Origin: an uncultured Muribaculaceae bacterium | GTDB taxonomy: Bacteria; Bacteroidota; Bacteroidia; Bacteroidales; Muribaculaceae | Length of the DNA: 64,000 nt | Assembly: GCA_910584905.1 (NCBI GenBank) | Contig: CAJUCQ010000070.1 | Location: 1 to 64,000 of the forward strand | Reading direction: 5' to 3' | Part shown: one piece after another, positions 49,487 through 58,278 of the stretch | Position numbering within the stretch: the first letter of the stretch is position 1 | Layout: every line of letters begins with the position of its first letter | Translations under genes and position numbers: made by a program | The notes under the pieces: model-generated | Database searches by the model: none | What the model saw: only the letters and a program-made list of their open reading frames with translations | What the model was told of the DNA's origin: nothing

Positions 49487-49918
49487 TTACACGTTTTGAG
49501 TGGGATCGTAGTCGCGGCGAACCACAAACTTGGTAACCACGGGGAGTTTCTGGGCGGCGAGGCGGAGTGCTTCTTTCGCGATGTCGTAGCTTACGCCTTC
49601 AACCTCGATGATGATGCGGCCGGGGGTAACGGGCGCCACGAAGCCTTCGGGGTTACCTTTACCTTTACCCATGCGGACTTCGGCAGGCTTCTTGGTGATG
49701 GGCTTGTCCGGGAAGATACGAATCCAGATCTGGCCCTGACGCTGCATATAACGGGTCACCGCGATACGCGCTGCTTCGATCTGACGGCCAGTGATCCACT
49801 TGCTCTCAAGGGTCTTGATGCCGAATGAACCGAAGGCGAGGGAGTTGCCGCGCTGGGCAATTCCCTTCATGCGGCCTTTCTGCGCGCGGCGGAATTTGGT
49901 TTTCTTGGGTTGTAACAT
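49487..49918 (-). CDS. rplP: 50S ribosomal protein L16
   Basis: The 143-aa protein begins MLQPKKTKFRRAQKGRMKGI and has the signature KPAEVRMGKGKGNPEGFVAP and RIFPDKPITKKPAEVRMG. It lies 30 nt after rpsC and helps form the A-site region. Confidence 0.98.
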   Translation of the reverse strand: MLQPKKTKFRRAQKGRMKGIAQRGNSLAFGSFGIKTLESKWITGRQIEAARIAVTRYMQRQGQIWIRIFPDKPITKKPAEVRMGKGKGNPEGFVAPVTPGRIIIEVEGVSYDIAKEALRLAAQKLPVVTKFVVRRDYDPTQNV

Positions 49919-49948
49919 TTTTGATGTCTAACTTCTGAGGTTCAACAA

Positions 49949-50689
49949 TTACTTTTTGCCGCCGCGGCTGAATCCGCCGCGTCGTCCGCCGCGCTCGCGG
50001 CGTTCGCCGCCTGCGGGACGTCCTTCCTTCTGTGCGTTGGTGAAGGAGGGGGCAAGGTCGCGCTTGCCGTAGACTTCGCCGCGGCAAATCCATACCTTAA
50101 CGCCGATAACGCCTACTTTAGTGTGGGCTTCGACGAGGGCATAGTCGATGTCGGCGCGGAGCGTGTGGAGGGGCGTACGGCCTTCCTTGAACATCTCGGA
50201 GCGGGCAATTTCGGCGCCGTTGAGACGGCCGGAAACCTGCACCTTGACGCCTTCGGCGCCTGCGCGCATGGTCGATGCGACAGCCATCTTGATGGCGCGG
50301 CGGTAGGCCACCTTGCCTTCAATCTGACGGGCGATGCCGGAGGCAACGATCTGAGCGTCGAGCTCGGGGCGCTTTACCTCGTAAATGTTGATTTGAACGT
50401 CCTTGTCGGTGATTTTCTTGAGCTCCTCCTTGAGTTTCTCCACTTCCTGACCGCCCTTGCCGATGATGAGGCCGGGACGCGAGGTGCAGACGGTGATGGT
50501 GATGAGCTTGAGAGTGCGTTCGATTACAATACGCGAGACACTGCACTTGGCCAGGCGCACGTTCAGGTATTCGCGAAGCTTGTAGTCTTCGAGAATGTTG
50601 GCGGGATATTTGCCCTTTTCAGACCAGTTGGAGTCCCAACCGCGAATCACGCCCAGGCGGTTGCTGATAGGATTTACTTTCTGTCCCAT
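49949..50689 (-). CDS. rpsC: 30S ribosomal protein S3
   Basis: The 246-aa protein has the KH motif RPGLIIGKGGQEVEKLKEEL and the C-terminal block GRLNGAEIARSEMFKEGRTP. The last 30 residues are Gly/Arg-rich (GGERRERGGRRGGFSRGGKK), an extension beyond the usual core. It lies 8 nt after rplV. Confidence 0.98.
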   Translation of the reverse strand: MGQKVNPISNRLGVIRGWDSNWSEKGKYPANILEDYKLREYLNVRLAKCSVSRIVIERTLKLITITVCTSRPGLIIGKGGQEVEKLKEELKKITDKDVQINIYEVKRPELDAQIVASGIARQIEGKVAYRRAIKMAVASTMRAGAEGVKVQVSGRLNGAEIARSEMFKEGRTPLHTLRADIDYALVEAHTKVGVIGVKVWICRGEVYGKRDLAPSFTNAQKEGRPAGGERRERGGRRGGFSRGGKK

Positions 50690-50697
50690 AAGTGTGA

Positions 50698-51114
50698 TTA
50701 AGCCTCGCGGGTATTAACGTTGTTATCAATAGTGTCGACAACCACGGTGACGTGGTTGGCGCGCTTGCGGATGCGGTAGCCGCGGCCCTGAGGGGCGGTG
50801 CGCAGGCGCTTGAGCATGGGGGCGGGATTAACGAAGATGGTCTGCACGTAGAGCTCGCCGCTCTGTGCCTTGCGTTCGTTCTTTGCCTCCCAGTTAGCCA
50901 CGGCGCTCATCAGGAGCTTCTCGAGACGGGCAGCGGCCTCCTTGTTGGAGAATTTGAGGATACCGAGAGCGCGGAACACTTCTTTACCGCGGATCATGTC
51001 GGCGACCAGACGCATCTTGCGGGGGGAGGTGGGGACGTTGGTAAGCTTAGCGAAAGCTATGGTCTTGAGCTCCTCCTTGCGATGTTCGGCTGTGAGTCTT
51101 TTTCTTTCACCCAT
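50698..51114 (-). CDS. rplV: 50S ribosomal protein L22
   Basis: The 138-aa protein has NVPTSPRKMRLVADMIRGKE and TAPQGRGYRIRKRANHVTVV, the L22 signature that lines the exit tunnel. A charged N-terminal extension precedes the core. It lies 49 nt after rpsS. Confidence 0.97.
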   Translation of the reverse strand: MGERKRLTAEHRKEELKTIAFAKLTNVPTSPRKMRLVADMIRGKEVFRALGILKFSNKEAAARLEKLLMSAVANWEAKNERKAQSGELYVQTIFVNPAPMLKRLRTAPQGRGYRIRKRANHVTVVVDTIDNNVNTREA

Positions 51115-51163
51115 TTTATTTGTTCGTCTTTTTTGTCAAATTAATGATTGGGGTCCCTTTGGC

Positions 51164-51433
51164 TTATTTTTTCTTGTTGCCGGCGTGGCCGCGGAATGTG
51201 CGGGTGGGGGCAAATTCGCCAAGCTTGTGGCCTACCATGTTTTCGGTGACGTACACGGGGATGAACTTATTGCCATTGTGTACGGCGAATGTGTGGCCTA
51301 CGAATTCGGGAGCGATCATAGATGCGCGGCTCCAAGTCTTGATGACGTTTTTCTTGCCGGAAGCATCCATGTCGGCGACTTTCTTCTCAAGCTTAACGCT
51401 GATGAAGGGGCCTTTTTTTAATGAACGGCTCAT
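51164..51433 (-). CDS. rpsS: 30S ribosomal protein S19
   Basis: The 89-aa protein begins MSRSLKKGPFISVKLEKKVA and has GHTFAVHNGNKFIPVYVTEN and GHKLGEFAPTRTFRGH, all S19 blocks. It lies 20 nt after rplB. Confidence 0.98.
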   Translation of the reverse strand: MSRSLKKGPFISVKLEKKVADMDASGKKNVIKTWSRASMIAPEFVGHTFAVHNGNKFIPVYVTENMVGHKLGEFAPTRTFRGHAGNKKK

Positions 51434-51453
51434 ACTTAAATTACGAGTTTAAA

Positions 51454-52281
51454 TTACTTCTTTCTTCTTTCAATGATATACTTCGAAGAGTGCTTCTTGG
51501 GCGCACGTGTCTTGAGACCCTTGCTGTAGAGGCCCTTGCGCGAACGGGGATGACCACCGGAAGCGCGGCCTTCGCCACCGCCCATGGGGTGATCGACGGG
51601 GTTCATGACAACGCCGCGGTTGCGCGGACGGCGGCCGAGCCAGCGGCTGCGTCCGGCCTTGCCGGAGCGTTCGAGCGAGTGTTCGCTGTTGCCGACAACG
51701 CCGATGGTTGCCTTGCAGGCGGCGAGCACCTTGCGGGTTTCACCCGAAGGAAGCTTGATGATAGCGTAATTTCCCTCGCGGGAGATGAGCTGAGCGAAAG
51801 TGCCGGCCGAACGCGCCATGAAGGCGCCCTGACCGGGACGGAGTTCAATGTTGTGGATAACGGTACCTACCGGAATCTTGCTCAGGGGAAGAGCGTTGCC
51901 GATTTCAGGAGCTGCATCGGGGCCGGAAAGAACCGTGGTGCCTACCTCAAGGCCGTTGGGGGCGATGATGTAGGTCTTGACGCCGTCCACGTAGTAGAGA
52001 AGAGCGATACGGGCCGAACGGTTGGGGTCGTATTCGATGCTCTTGACAACTGCGGGGATGCCGTCGCGGTTTCTCTTAAAGTCTATAAGGCGATATGCGC
52101 GCTTGTGGCCACCACCAAGGTAACGAGTGGTGAGGTGTCCTTCGGCGTTACGACCGCCGGAGGCCTTTTTGCCGACTGTAAGAGATTTTTCCGGTGTTGT
52201 AGCAGTGATGGTACCTTTGAAAACACCGATAACTTTGTGTCGCTGCCCGGGGGTTGTGGGCTTGAATTTTCTTACTGCCAT
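51454..52281 (-). CDS. rplB: 50S ribosomal protein L2
   Basis: The 275-aa protein has DFKRNRDGIPAVVKSIEYDP and the peptidyl-transferase-near signature NRGVVMNPVDHPMGGGEGRA, with the conserved histidine. It lies 5 nt after rplW. Confidence 0.99.
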   Translation of the reverse strand: MAVRKFKPTTPGQRHKVIGVFKGTITATTPEKSLTVGKKASGGRNAEGHLTTRYLGGGHKRAYRLIDFKRNRDGIPAVVKSIEYDPNRSARIALLYYVDGVKTYIIAPNGLEVGTTVLSGPDAAPEIGNALPLSKIPVGTVIHNIELRPGQGAFMARSAGTFAQLISREGNYAIIKLPSGETRKVLAACKATIGVVGNSEHSLERSGKAGRSRWLGRRPRNRGVVMNPVDHPMGGGEGRASGGHPRSRKGLYSKGLKTRAPKKHSSKYIIERRKK

Positions 52282-52286
52282 TTTAT

Positions 52287-52577
52287 TTAGATGTTGCTAA
52301 AAAAGTCGATGGTTTCGCCTTCGCCAACGGTAACGTAAGCTTTCTTCCACGCGGCTGTCTTACCGCGGAGAAGACCGCTCTTTGTCCAGCGGCTCTTGTT
52401 TTTGCCACGGACAACGGCTGTGTTGACCTTTGCGACTTTGACGCCGTAGAGCTGCTCTACGAGCGTTTTGATCTGATACTTGTTGGCCTCGGGGGAAACA
52501 CGGAAGGTGAAGCAGTTACGCTTGTCCGAGCGCTTGGTGGCACCTTCGGTGATGACTGGTTTGATTGTGATGTCCAT
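52287..52577 (-). CDS. rplW: 50S ribosomal protein L23
   Basis: The 96-aa protein begins MDITIKPVITEGATKRSDKR and has TLVEQLYGVKVAKVNTAVVR. It sits at the exit tunnel, where trigger factor and SRP dock. It lies 21 nt after rplD. Confidence 0.97.
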   Translation of the reverse strand: MDITIKPVITEGATKRSDKRNCFTFRVSPEANKYQIKTLVEQLYGVKVAKVNTAVVRGKNKSRWTKSGLLRGKTAAWKKAYVTVGEGETIDFFSNI

Positions 52578-52598
52578 TATTTGTTCCTCCTAAGGGGT

Positions 52599-53216
52599 TT
52601 AGATGTTGTTAATCACAGCAAGGCCGCTCTCGGTGAGGATGAGGGCATTGTTGTTCATTACTACATACGTGTTGATGTCCGACGCGGTCATGAGACGGGC
52701 GTCGGGCACATTGCGCATCGACAAATATACGTCATTATTTTCGTTTGCCAAAACTACGAGCACTTTTTTGCCTTCAACTTTAAGATTTTTAGCAAAATTT
52801 ACATATTCTTTAGTCTTGGGGGCAAAGTTGAGGTCTTCAACGACGATGATTTCGCCGGCCTGAGCCTTGAGGCTGAGGGCGCTCTTGCGTGCGAGGTCTT
52901 TGACCTTGCGGTTGAGTTTGAAGCGGTAGTCGCGGGGACGGGGACCGAACACACGGCCGCCGCCTACGAGGACGGGCGAGTTGATGTCGCCGATACGGCT
53001 GCCGCCGCCGCCCTTCTGCTTGTGGAGCTTGCGGGTGGAACCGCTGACTTCAGAACGTTCCTTCGACTTGTGGGTGCCCTGACGGTGGTTTGCGAGGTAC
53101 TGCTTAACGTCGAGGTAGATGGCGTGCTCGTTGGGAACGATTGCAAACACCTCGTCGTTGAGGGTGGCTTTGCGGCCCGTTTCCTGGCCCTGCTGGTTGT
53201 AAATTGCGAGTTCCAT
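52599..53216 (-). CDS. rplD: 50S ribosomal protein L4
   Basis: The ATG ending at 53216 gives 205 aa (MELAIYNQQGQETGRKATLN). The tunnel loop region has YLANHRQGTHKSKERSEVSG and KQKGGGGSRIGDINSPVLVG. L4 is the S10-operon repressor in some bacteria. It starts 1 nt after the rplC stop. Confidence 0.97.
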   Translation of the reverse strand: MELAIYNQQGQETGRKATLNDEVFAIVPNEHAIYLDVKQYLANHRQGTHKSKERSEVSGSTRKLHKQKGGGGSRIGDINSPVLVGGGRVFGPRPRDYRFKLNRKVKDLARKSALSLKAQAGEIIVVEDLNFAPKTKEYVNFAKNLKVEGKKVLVVLANENNDVYLSMRNVPDARLMTASDINTYVVMNNNALILTESGLAVINNI

Positions 53217-53217
53217 A

Positions 53218-53835
53218 TTACTTCTCAATTAAAACGATTGAACCTTTGCTGCCGGGGATAGAGCCCTTGATCATCAGAAGGTTGTGTTCGGGGATAATTT
53301 TTACGATCTGGAGGTTCTGGACGGTGACGCGTTCGTTGCCCATCTGGCCGGCCATGCGCATGCCCTTGAATACCTTTGCGGGGTAGGAGCAGGCACCCAC
53401 CGAACCGGGAGCGCGGAGACGGTTGTGCTGGCCGTGGGTCGACTGGCCTACGCCGCCGAAGCCGTGGCGCTTAACGACGCCCTGAAAGCCTTTACCTTTC
53501 GAGGTGCCTACAACGTCTACAAATTCGGCGCCTTCGAAGAAGTCAACGCCGATGGTGTCGCCCGTGGCGTACTCGCCTTCAAAACCTTTGAACTCGGCCA
53601 AGTGGCGCTTGGGGGCTACTCCGGCTTTCTTGAAGTGGCCGATTTCGGGCTGGGTGAGGTGCTTTTCCTTTTCATCCTCGAAACCGAGCTGGAGGGCTTC
53701 GTAGCCGTCCACTTCTTTAGTCTTGACCTGAGTAACGACACAAGGACCTACTTCGATAACAGTGCACGGTACGTTCTTACCGTCGGCACTGAAAACGGAT
53801 GTCATTCCGATTTTCTTTCCAATTAATCCTGGCAT
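53218..53835 (-). CDS. rplC: 50S ribosomal protein L3
   Basis: The 205-aa protein begins MPGLIGKKIGMTSVFSADGK and has GTSKGKGFQGVVKRHGFGGV and STHGQHNRLRAPGSVGACSY, the L3 signature near the peptidyl-transferase centre. A 93-nt spacer with a GC-rich hairpin lies between it and rpsJ. Confidence 0.98.
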   Translation of the reverse strand: MPGLIGKKIGMTSVFSADGKNVPCTVIEVGPCVVTQVKTKEVDGYEALQLGFEDEKEKHLTQPEIGHFKKAGVAPKRHLAEFKGFEGEYATGDTIGVDFFEGAEFVDVVGTSKGKGFQGVVKRHGFGGVGQSTHGQHNRLRAPGSVGACSYPAKVFKGMRMAGQMGNERVTVQNLQIVKIIPEHNLLMIKGSIPGSKGSIVLIEK

Positions 53836-53865
53836 TTCTGTGTTGTTTTTAGTCGTTATTGTTTT

Positions 53866-53894
53866 GCCGGGGCGCGGAGGGCCCGTGCCCCGGC
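53866..53894 (-). repeat. Hairpin between rpsJ and rplC
   Basis: GCCGGGGC (53866-53873) pairs with GCCCCGGC (53887-53894) over a 13-nt loop. On the minus strand it is followed by A residues, not U, so it does not look like a terminator for the operon. Confidence 0.5.
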
Positions 53895-53928
53895 TTTTGA
53901 ATTGTTTTCTATGGAGTGACGATATTTA

Positions 53929-54234
53929 TCAGCACTTGATTTCTACTTCCACGCCGCTGGGGAGTTCGAGCTTCATGAGAGCGTCGACGATTTTGGGAGT
54001 GGCGTTGTAGATGTCGATGAGGCGCTTGTAGCTTGAGAGCTCGAACTGCTCGCGGCTCTTCTTGTTGACGAAGGTGGAGCGGTTGACGGTGAAGATGCGC
54101 TTGTGGGTGGGCAGGGGAATGGGTCCGCTGATCACTGCGCCGATGGACTTCACGGTCTTTACGATCTTCTCGGCGCTCTTGTCGACGAGGCTGTGGTCGT
54201 AAGATTTGAGTTTGATGCGAATGATGGGATTCAT
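53929..54234 (-). CDS. rpsJ: 30S ribosomal protein S10
   Basis: The ATG ending at 54234 gives 101 aa (MNPIIRIKLKSYDHSLVDKS). GPIPLPTHKRIFTVNRSTFV is the S10 loop motif. It lies 22 nt after fusA, joining the str and S10 parts of the cluster; tuf is missing at this junction. Confidence 0.97.
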   Translation of the reverse strand: MNPIIRIKLKSYDHSLVDKSAEKIVKTVKSIGAVISGPIPLPTHKRIFTVNRSTFVNKKSREQFELSSYKRLIDIYNATPKIVDALMKLELPSGVEVEIKC

Positions 54235-54256
54235 ATTGCGTGTGATATTTTTTGTT

Positions 54257-56383
54257 TTACTTGAGAAGGTCGACGCGGCCGTCGCATTCCGTGAGCACAG
54301 CCTTTGCAATGGAGGTGGAAACCTCGCTGTAGTGCGAGAAGCTCATGGTCGATGTAGCGCGGCCGGAGGTGATTGTGCGGAGAGCCGTCACGTAGCCGAA
54401 CATTTCGGCGAGAGGAGCCTTGGCCTTTACGACGCGGGCGCCGCTACGGCTTGTCTCCATGCCTTCGACCTGACCGCGACGCTTGTTAAGGTCGGAAATC
54501 ACGTCACCCATCGACTCCTCGGGGGTCACAACCTCGATCTTCATGATGGGTTCGAGGAGCACAGGACCTGCCTTTTCGCAAGCCTTCTTGAAGGCCTGAA
54601 TGGCGCAGAGTTCGAAGGAGAGCTGGTCAGAGTCGACGGGGTGGAAGGAGCCGTCGATTACAGTCACCTTGAGGTATTCCACGGGGTAGCCGGCGAGGAC
54701 ACCGTTCTTCATTGCCGTGGTGAAGCCCTTCTGGATGGAGGGGATGAATTCCTTGGGGATATTACCGCCCTTCACTTCGTCGACAAACTGGAGGTTGCCT
54801 TCGAAGCCTTCGTCTACGGGTTCTACGCGCACGATGATGTCGGCGAACTTACCGCGGCCACCGGTCTGCTTCTTGAACACTTCGCGAAGTTCTACGGGGC
54901 GGGTGATGGCTTCCTTGTACGTAACCTGCGGACGACCCTGATTGCACTCCACCTTGAATTCGCGGCGGAGGCGGTCGATGATGATGTCGAGGTGGAGCTC
55001 ACCCATACCGGAGATAACGGTCTGACCGGTTTCTTCGTTGGTCTGAACGCGGAAGGTGGGGTCTTCTTCGGCGAGCTTCTGGAGGCCTACGCCGAGCTTG
55101 TCGAGGTCCTTCTGAGTCTTGGGCTCTACGGCGATACCGATCACGGGTTCGGGGAATTCCATAGCTTCGAGAACGATGGGAGCATCTTCGGCGCAGAGGG
55201 TGTCGCCGGTGCGAATGTCCTTGAAGCCGACGCCTGCGCCGATGTCACCGCAGCCGATTTTTTCCATCGGGTTCTGCTTGTTGGAGTGCATCTGGAAGAG
55301 GCGCGAGATACGTTCCTTCTTGCCGGAGCGGGCGTTGAGGACGTATGTGCCGGCAACGACGTCGCCGGAGTAAACGCGGAAGAAGCAGAGGCGGCCTACA
55401 TAGGGGTCGGTTGCAATCTTGAACGCGAGGGCGCACATCTTGGCGTCGGACGAGGGTTCGCGAGTTTCGATTTTGTCGGGGTCGTCGACGGCGTGGCCTT
55501 CAACAGCGCCGGAATCGAGGGGCGAGGGAAGGTAAGCGCAGACGCAGTCGAGGAGGCACTGCACGCCTTTGTTCTTGAAGGACGAGCCGCAAATCATGGG
55601 CACGAGATCCATCTTGAGGGTGGCAGCGCGGAGGGCACGCTTGATTTCTTCGACGGTGATTGTCGAGGGGTCGTCGAAGTACTTGGCCATGAGGTCATCG
55701 TCGTACTCGGCGATTTTTTCGAGCATGTTGTCGCGCCACTGTTCGGCTTCTTCAAGGAGAGCGGCGGGGATTTCTTCGACGGAGTAGTCGGCACCCATCG
55801 TCTCGTCGTGCCAGAAGATAGCCTTCATCTGAATGAGGTCGACAACACCCTTGAATGTTTCTTCAGCGCCGATAGGAATCTGAATGGGGCAGGGATTGGC
55901 ACCGAGGACGTCCTTGAGCTGACGCACTACTTCGAAGAAGTTTGCGCCGGAGCGGTCCATCTTGTTGACGTAACCGATACGGGGCACGTTGTACTTGTCG
56001 GCCTGACGCCATACGGTCTCGGACTGGGGCTCTACGCCGCCAACGGCGCAGAACGTAGCCACGGCGCCGTCGAGGATACGGAGCGAGCGTTCAACTTCGA
56101 CGGTGAAGTCGACGTGTCCGGGGGTGTCGATAAGGTTGATTTTGAACTTGTCGTCGTTGTACTTCCAGAAAGTGGTCGTAGCGGCGGAAGTAATTGTAAT
56201 ACCGCGCTCCTGTTCCTGTTCCATCCAGTCCATCGTAGCGGCACCGTCGTGCACCTCGCCGATCTTGTGAGTCAGACCGGTGTAGAAGAGGATACGCTCG
56301 GACGTGGTGGTCTTACCGGCATCGATGTGAGCCATAATGCCGATGTTGCGCGTATATTTAAGTTGTTCGTCAGATTTTGCCAT
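54257..56383 (-). CDS. fusA: Elongation factor G
   Basis: The 708-aa GTPase has G1 AHIDAGKTTTSERIL, the switch region QEQERGITITSAATTTFW, G3 DTPGHVDFTVEVERS and G4 NKMDRSGANF. Domain IV ends with the family block PLAEMFGYVTALRTITSGRA. Its position next to rpsG fits the translocase copy of EF-G. Other Bacteroidetes carry additional EF-G-like paralogues elsewhere, which cannot be judged here. It lies 39 nt after rpsG. Confidence 0.97.
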   Translation of the reverse strand: MAKSDEQLKYTRNIGIMAHIDAGKTTTSERILFYTGLTHKIGEVHDGAATMDWMEQEQERGITITSAATTTFWKYNDDKFKINLIDTPGHVDFTVEVERSLRILDGAVATFCAVGGVEPQSETVWRQADKYNVPRIGYVNKMDRSGANFFEVVRQLKDVLGANPCPIQIPIGAEETFKGVVDLIQMKAIFWHDETMGADYSVEEIPAALLEEAEQWRDNMLEKIAEYDDDLMAKYFDDPSTITVEEIKRALRAATLKMDLVPMICGSSFKNKGVQCLLDCVCAYLPSPLDSGAVEGHAVDDPDKIETREPSSDAKMCALAFKIATDPYVGRLCFFRVYSGDVVAGTYVLNARSGKKERISRLFQMHSNKQNPMEKIGCGDIGAGVGFKDIRTGDTLCAEDAPIVLEAMEFPEPVIGIAVEPKTQKDLDKLGVGLQKLAEEDPTFRVQTNEETGQTVISGMGELHLDIIIDRLRREFKVECNQGRPQVTYKEAITRPVELREVFKKQTGGRGKFADIIVRVEPVDEGFEGNLQFVDEVKGGNIPKEFIPSIQKGFTTAMKNGVLAGYPVEYLKVTVIDGSFHPVDSDQLSFELCAIQAFKKACEKAGPVLLEPIMKIEVVTPEESMGDVISDLNKRRGQVEGMETSRSGARVVKAKAPLAEMFGYVTALRTITSGRATSTMSFSHYSEVSTSIAKAVLTECDGRVDLLK

Positions 56384-56422
56384 TTTGTGTATGCGGTAAA
56401 AATATTCCTGAAAAATCGGGGA

Positions 56423-56899
56423 TTAGAAGCGGAAGTGTGCGAAGGCGCGGTTAGCTTCGGCCATCTTGTGCATATCTTCCTTACGCTTGTAAGCGCCGCC
56501 CTGATTGTTGAAAGCGTCGACGATTTCAGCGGCGAGCTTGTCGGCCATCGTCTTGCCGCCACGCTTGCGGGCATATGCGATGAGATTTTTCATGGAAATC
56601 GACTCTTTACGGTCGGCACGGATTTCGGTGGGCACCTGAAAGGTAGCACCGCCAACACGGCGGCTCTTTACTTCTACCTGAGGAGTAACGTTTTCGAGGG
56701 CTTTTTTCCAGATATCGAGAGCGGAGAGCTCTTCGTTGGGCATCTTGGCCTTAACGGTCTCAAGTGCGTCGTAGAAAATAGCGAAAGAGGTATTTTTCTT
56801 ACCGTCATACATGAGGTGATTCACGAATTTGGTCACTCTCACGTCGTCGAAGACGGGATCGGGAAGGATCACGCGCTTCTTAGGCTTGGCCTTTCTCAT
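56423..56899 (-). CDS. rpsG: 30S ribosomal protein S7
   Basis: The 158-aa protein begins MRKAKPKKRVILPDPVFDDV and has VTKFVNHLMYDGKKNTSFAI and GGATFQVPTEIRADRKESIS, the S7 signature. It follows rpsL after a 218-nt spacer in which I see no gene or clear promoter. Confidence 0.98.
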   Translation of the reverse strand: MRKAKPKKRVILPDPVFDDVRVTKFVNHLMYDGKKNTSFAIFYDALETVKAKMPNEELSALDIWKKALENVTPQVEVKSRRVGGATFQVPTEIRADRKESISMKNLIAYARKRGGKTMADKLAAEIVDAFNNQGGAYKRKEDMHKMAEANRAFAHFRF

Positions 56900-57117
56900 T
56901 GTTGTGTTTTGTCGGGATGTGTTTTTGGATTGCTTGGTTGCCTGTTTCTTTTCGTCTTCAGCGGGGACCTCTGTCTCCGGCGCTTACTCAACCGTGGTCT
57001 GTTAGCTGCAAGAAATCAAAAACGAGTTTTAAATTGATGGATTAAAATCTCGCGGTGCGTTCAGTGATTATCTTCACCCGCACGAACTCGGGGCTTGTCC
57101 TTTAAGTCCGTATCGGA

Positions 57118-57507
57118 TTACTTCTTGGCTGCACCGGCCTTGGGACGCTTCGCACCATATTTGGAGCGACGCTGCGTGCGGTCTTTGACACCGGCGGTGT
57201 CGAGCGTGCCGCGTACAATGTGATAGCGCACACCGGGAAGGTCTTTCACACGACCGCCGCGCACGAGCACGATGGAGTGCTCCTGAAGGTTGTGGCCTTC
57301 ACCGGGGATGTAGGAGTTGACTTCCTTGCCGTTGGTGAGGCGGACACGAGCAACCTTACGCATTGCCGAGTTAGGCTTTTTGGGGGTCGTGGTGTACACA
57401 CGCACGCAGACGCCGCGACGCTGGGGGCACGAGTCAAGTGCGGGCGACTTGCTCTTGTCCTCCATTGCCACACGTCCTTTTCTTACTAATTGCTGAATAG
57501 TAGGCAT
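57118..57507 (-). CDS. rpsL: 30S ribosomal protein S12
   Basis: The 129-aa protein has the decoding-site blocks TTPKKPNSAMRKVARVRLTN and GGRVKDLPGVRYHIVRGTLD, with lysines at the positions where streptomycin-resistance changes occur, so the wild-type form. The C-terminus ends in a basic tail (KYGAKRPKAGAAKK). It is the first gene of the 19-kb cluster, about 140 nt after the predicted transcription start. Confidence 0.98.
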   Translation of the reverse strand: MPTIQQLVRKGRVAMEDKSKSPALDSCPQRRGVCVRVYTTTPKKPNSAMRKVARVRLTNGKEVNSYIPGEGHNLQEHSIVLVRGGRVKDLPGVRYHIVRGTLDTAGVKDRTQRRSKYGAKRPKAGAAKK

Positions 57508-57841
57508 CTTAGTTCTTTTGTTTGTGACTTGGGTTGATTAAATGTATTTCGTATTGAATTATTCAAATTTATGCACCCATCAAAATCCGGCCTATCGCAT
57601 TGCCTTTCAGCGCTTTGCGACAGCCGAGCTTTCACGGGCCCACTTTTCCACCGCAAAGTTAGTGATTTTATTTCTTAAAACCAAACATTTACAAAAGTAT
57701 TTTTCGCGGGCGGGAAAAGATGCGGAAAAAAGATGCAGCTTATGCGGCAGGGCGGGATGCGCGCTCGCAGACCGAAGCGGATTGCACACACAAACATTAT
57801 CAGATTCCAAGACGTTTTACTTGCAAAAAACAAGCACTGTT
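57508..57841. other. Divergent intergenic region between rpsL and the zinc-ribbon gene
   Basis: This 334-nt AT-rich region holds the promoter of the ribosomal cluster on the minus strand (57654-57685). On the plus side, toward 57842, I find no good TAnnTTTG element. An in-frame extension of the zinc-ribbon gene back to 57542 is open but runs across the ribosomal promoter and is not likely coding. Confidence 0.6.
57654..57685 (-). promoter_or_regulatory. Promoter of the str-S10-spc-alpha cluster
   Basis: On the minus strand -7 TAACTTTG (57661-57654) and -33 TTTG (57685-57682) are spaced by exactly 20 nt. Transcription would start near 57648, leaving a leader of about 140 nt before rpsL. Confidence 0.85.
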
Positions 57842-58219
57842 ATGGAAAATACAATTGTTGAGCCTCAAAACGAACAAGGCAAATTCGAGAGCGCACTCAG
57901 ACTTTTGAACGAGAAGCTTAAGCACTTCCACTGCCCGATATGCCACGCCGAAGATGGCGTGACGTTTTTCGACGACCCGTTTTTCGTCATGCATTACCCT
58001 TGGATTAAAGGCAATAAAGATAAGGAGACGTGGAGCATAGACTCAAGTAGCGGCTACGGCAAATCCTGCATCCTCGGGGTGTGTAACAACTGCGGATATT
58101 CAATGCTCTTCAACGTCGAGGTGCTATCGCCGTCGTACAAACGCTTGATAATCCGCGAGCAACGCGAAGTTATCGCGACGGTCGTAAAAGAAACAATACG
58201 CAAGAAGGCTGCGAAATAA
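57842..58219 (+). CDS. Small zinc-ribbon protein of unknown function
   Basis: From the ATG at 57842 the product is 125 aa (MENTIVEPQNEQGKFESALR). A CPIC pair (near residue 32) and a CNNCGY pair (near residue 82) give four cysteines for one zinc ribbon. Between them are the aromatic runs TFFDDPFFVMHYPW and WSIDSSSGYGKSCIL. The C-terminal 30 residues are basic (REQREVIATVVKETIRKKAA). There is no signal peptide, so it acts in the cytoplasm, perhaps on nucleic acid. It stands alone, with no operon partner. I recognise no named family. Confidence 0.7.
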   Translation: MENTIVEPQNEQGKFESALRLLNEKLKHFHCPICHAEDGVTFFDDPFFVMHYPWIKGNKDKETWSIDSSSGYGKSCILGVCNNCGYSMLFNVEVLSPSYKRLIIREQREVIATVVKETIRKKAAK

Positions 58220-58278
58220 GCCCCGCCCTACCCTACACGGGAAATTCGCTTTTAATTAGCTTATTACGATTATTTCCA

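Noticed and set aside
54206..57037. 943-aa open frame on the plus strand opposite fusA and rpsG
   Set aside because: It is the antisense shadow of fusA and rpsG; no domain fits and the minus-strand genes are certain.
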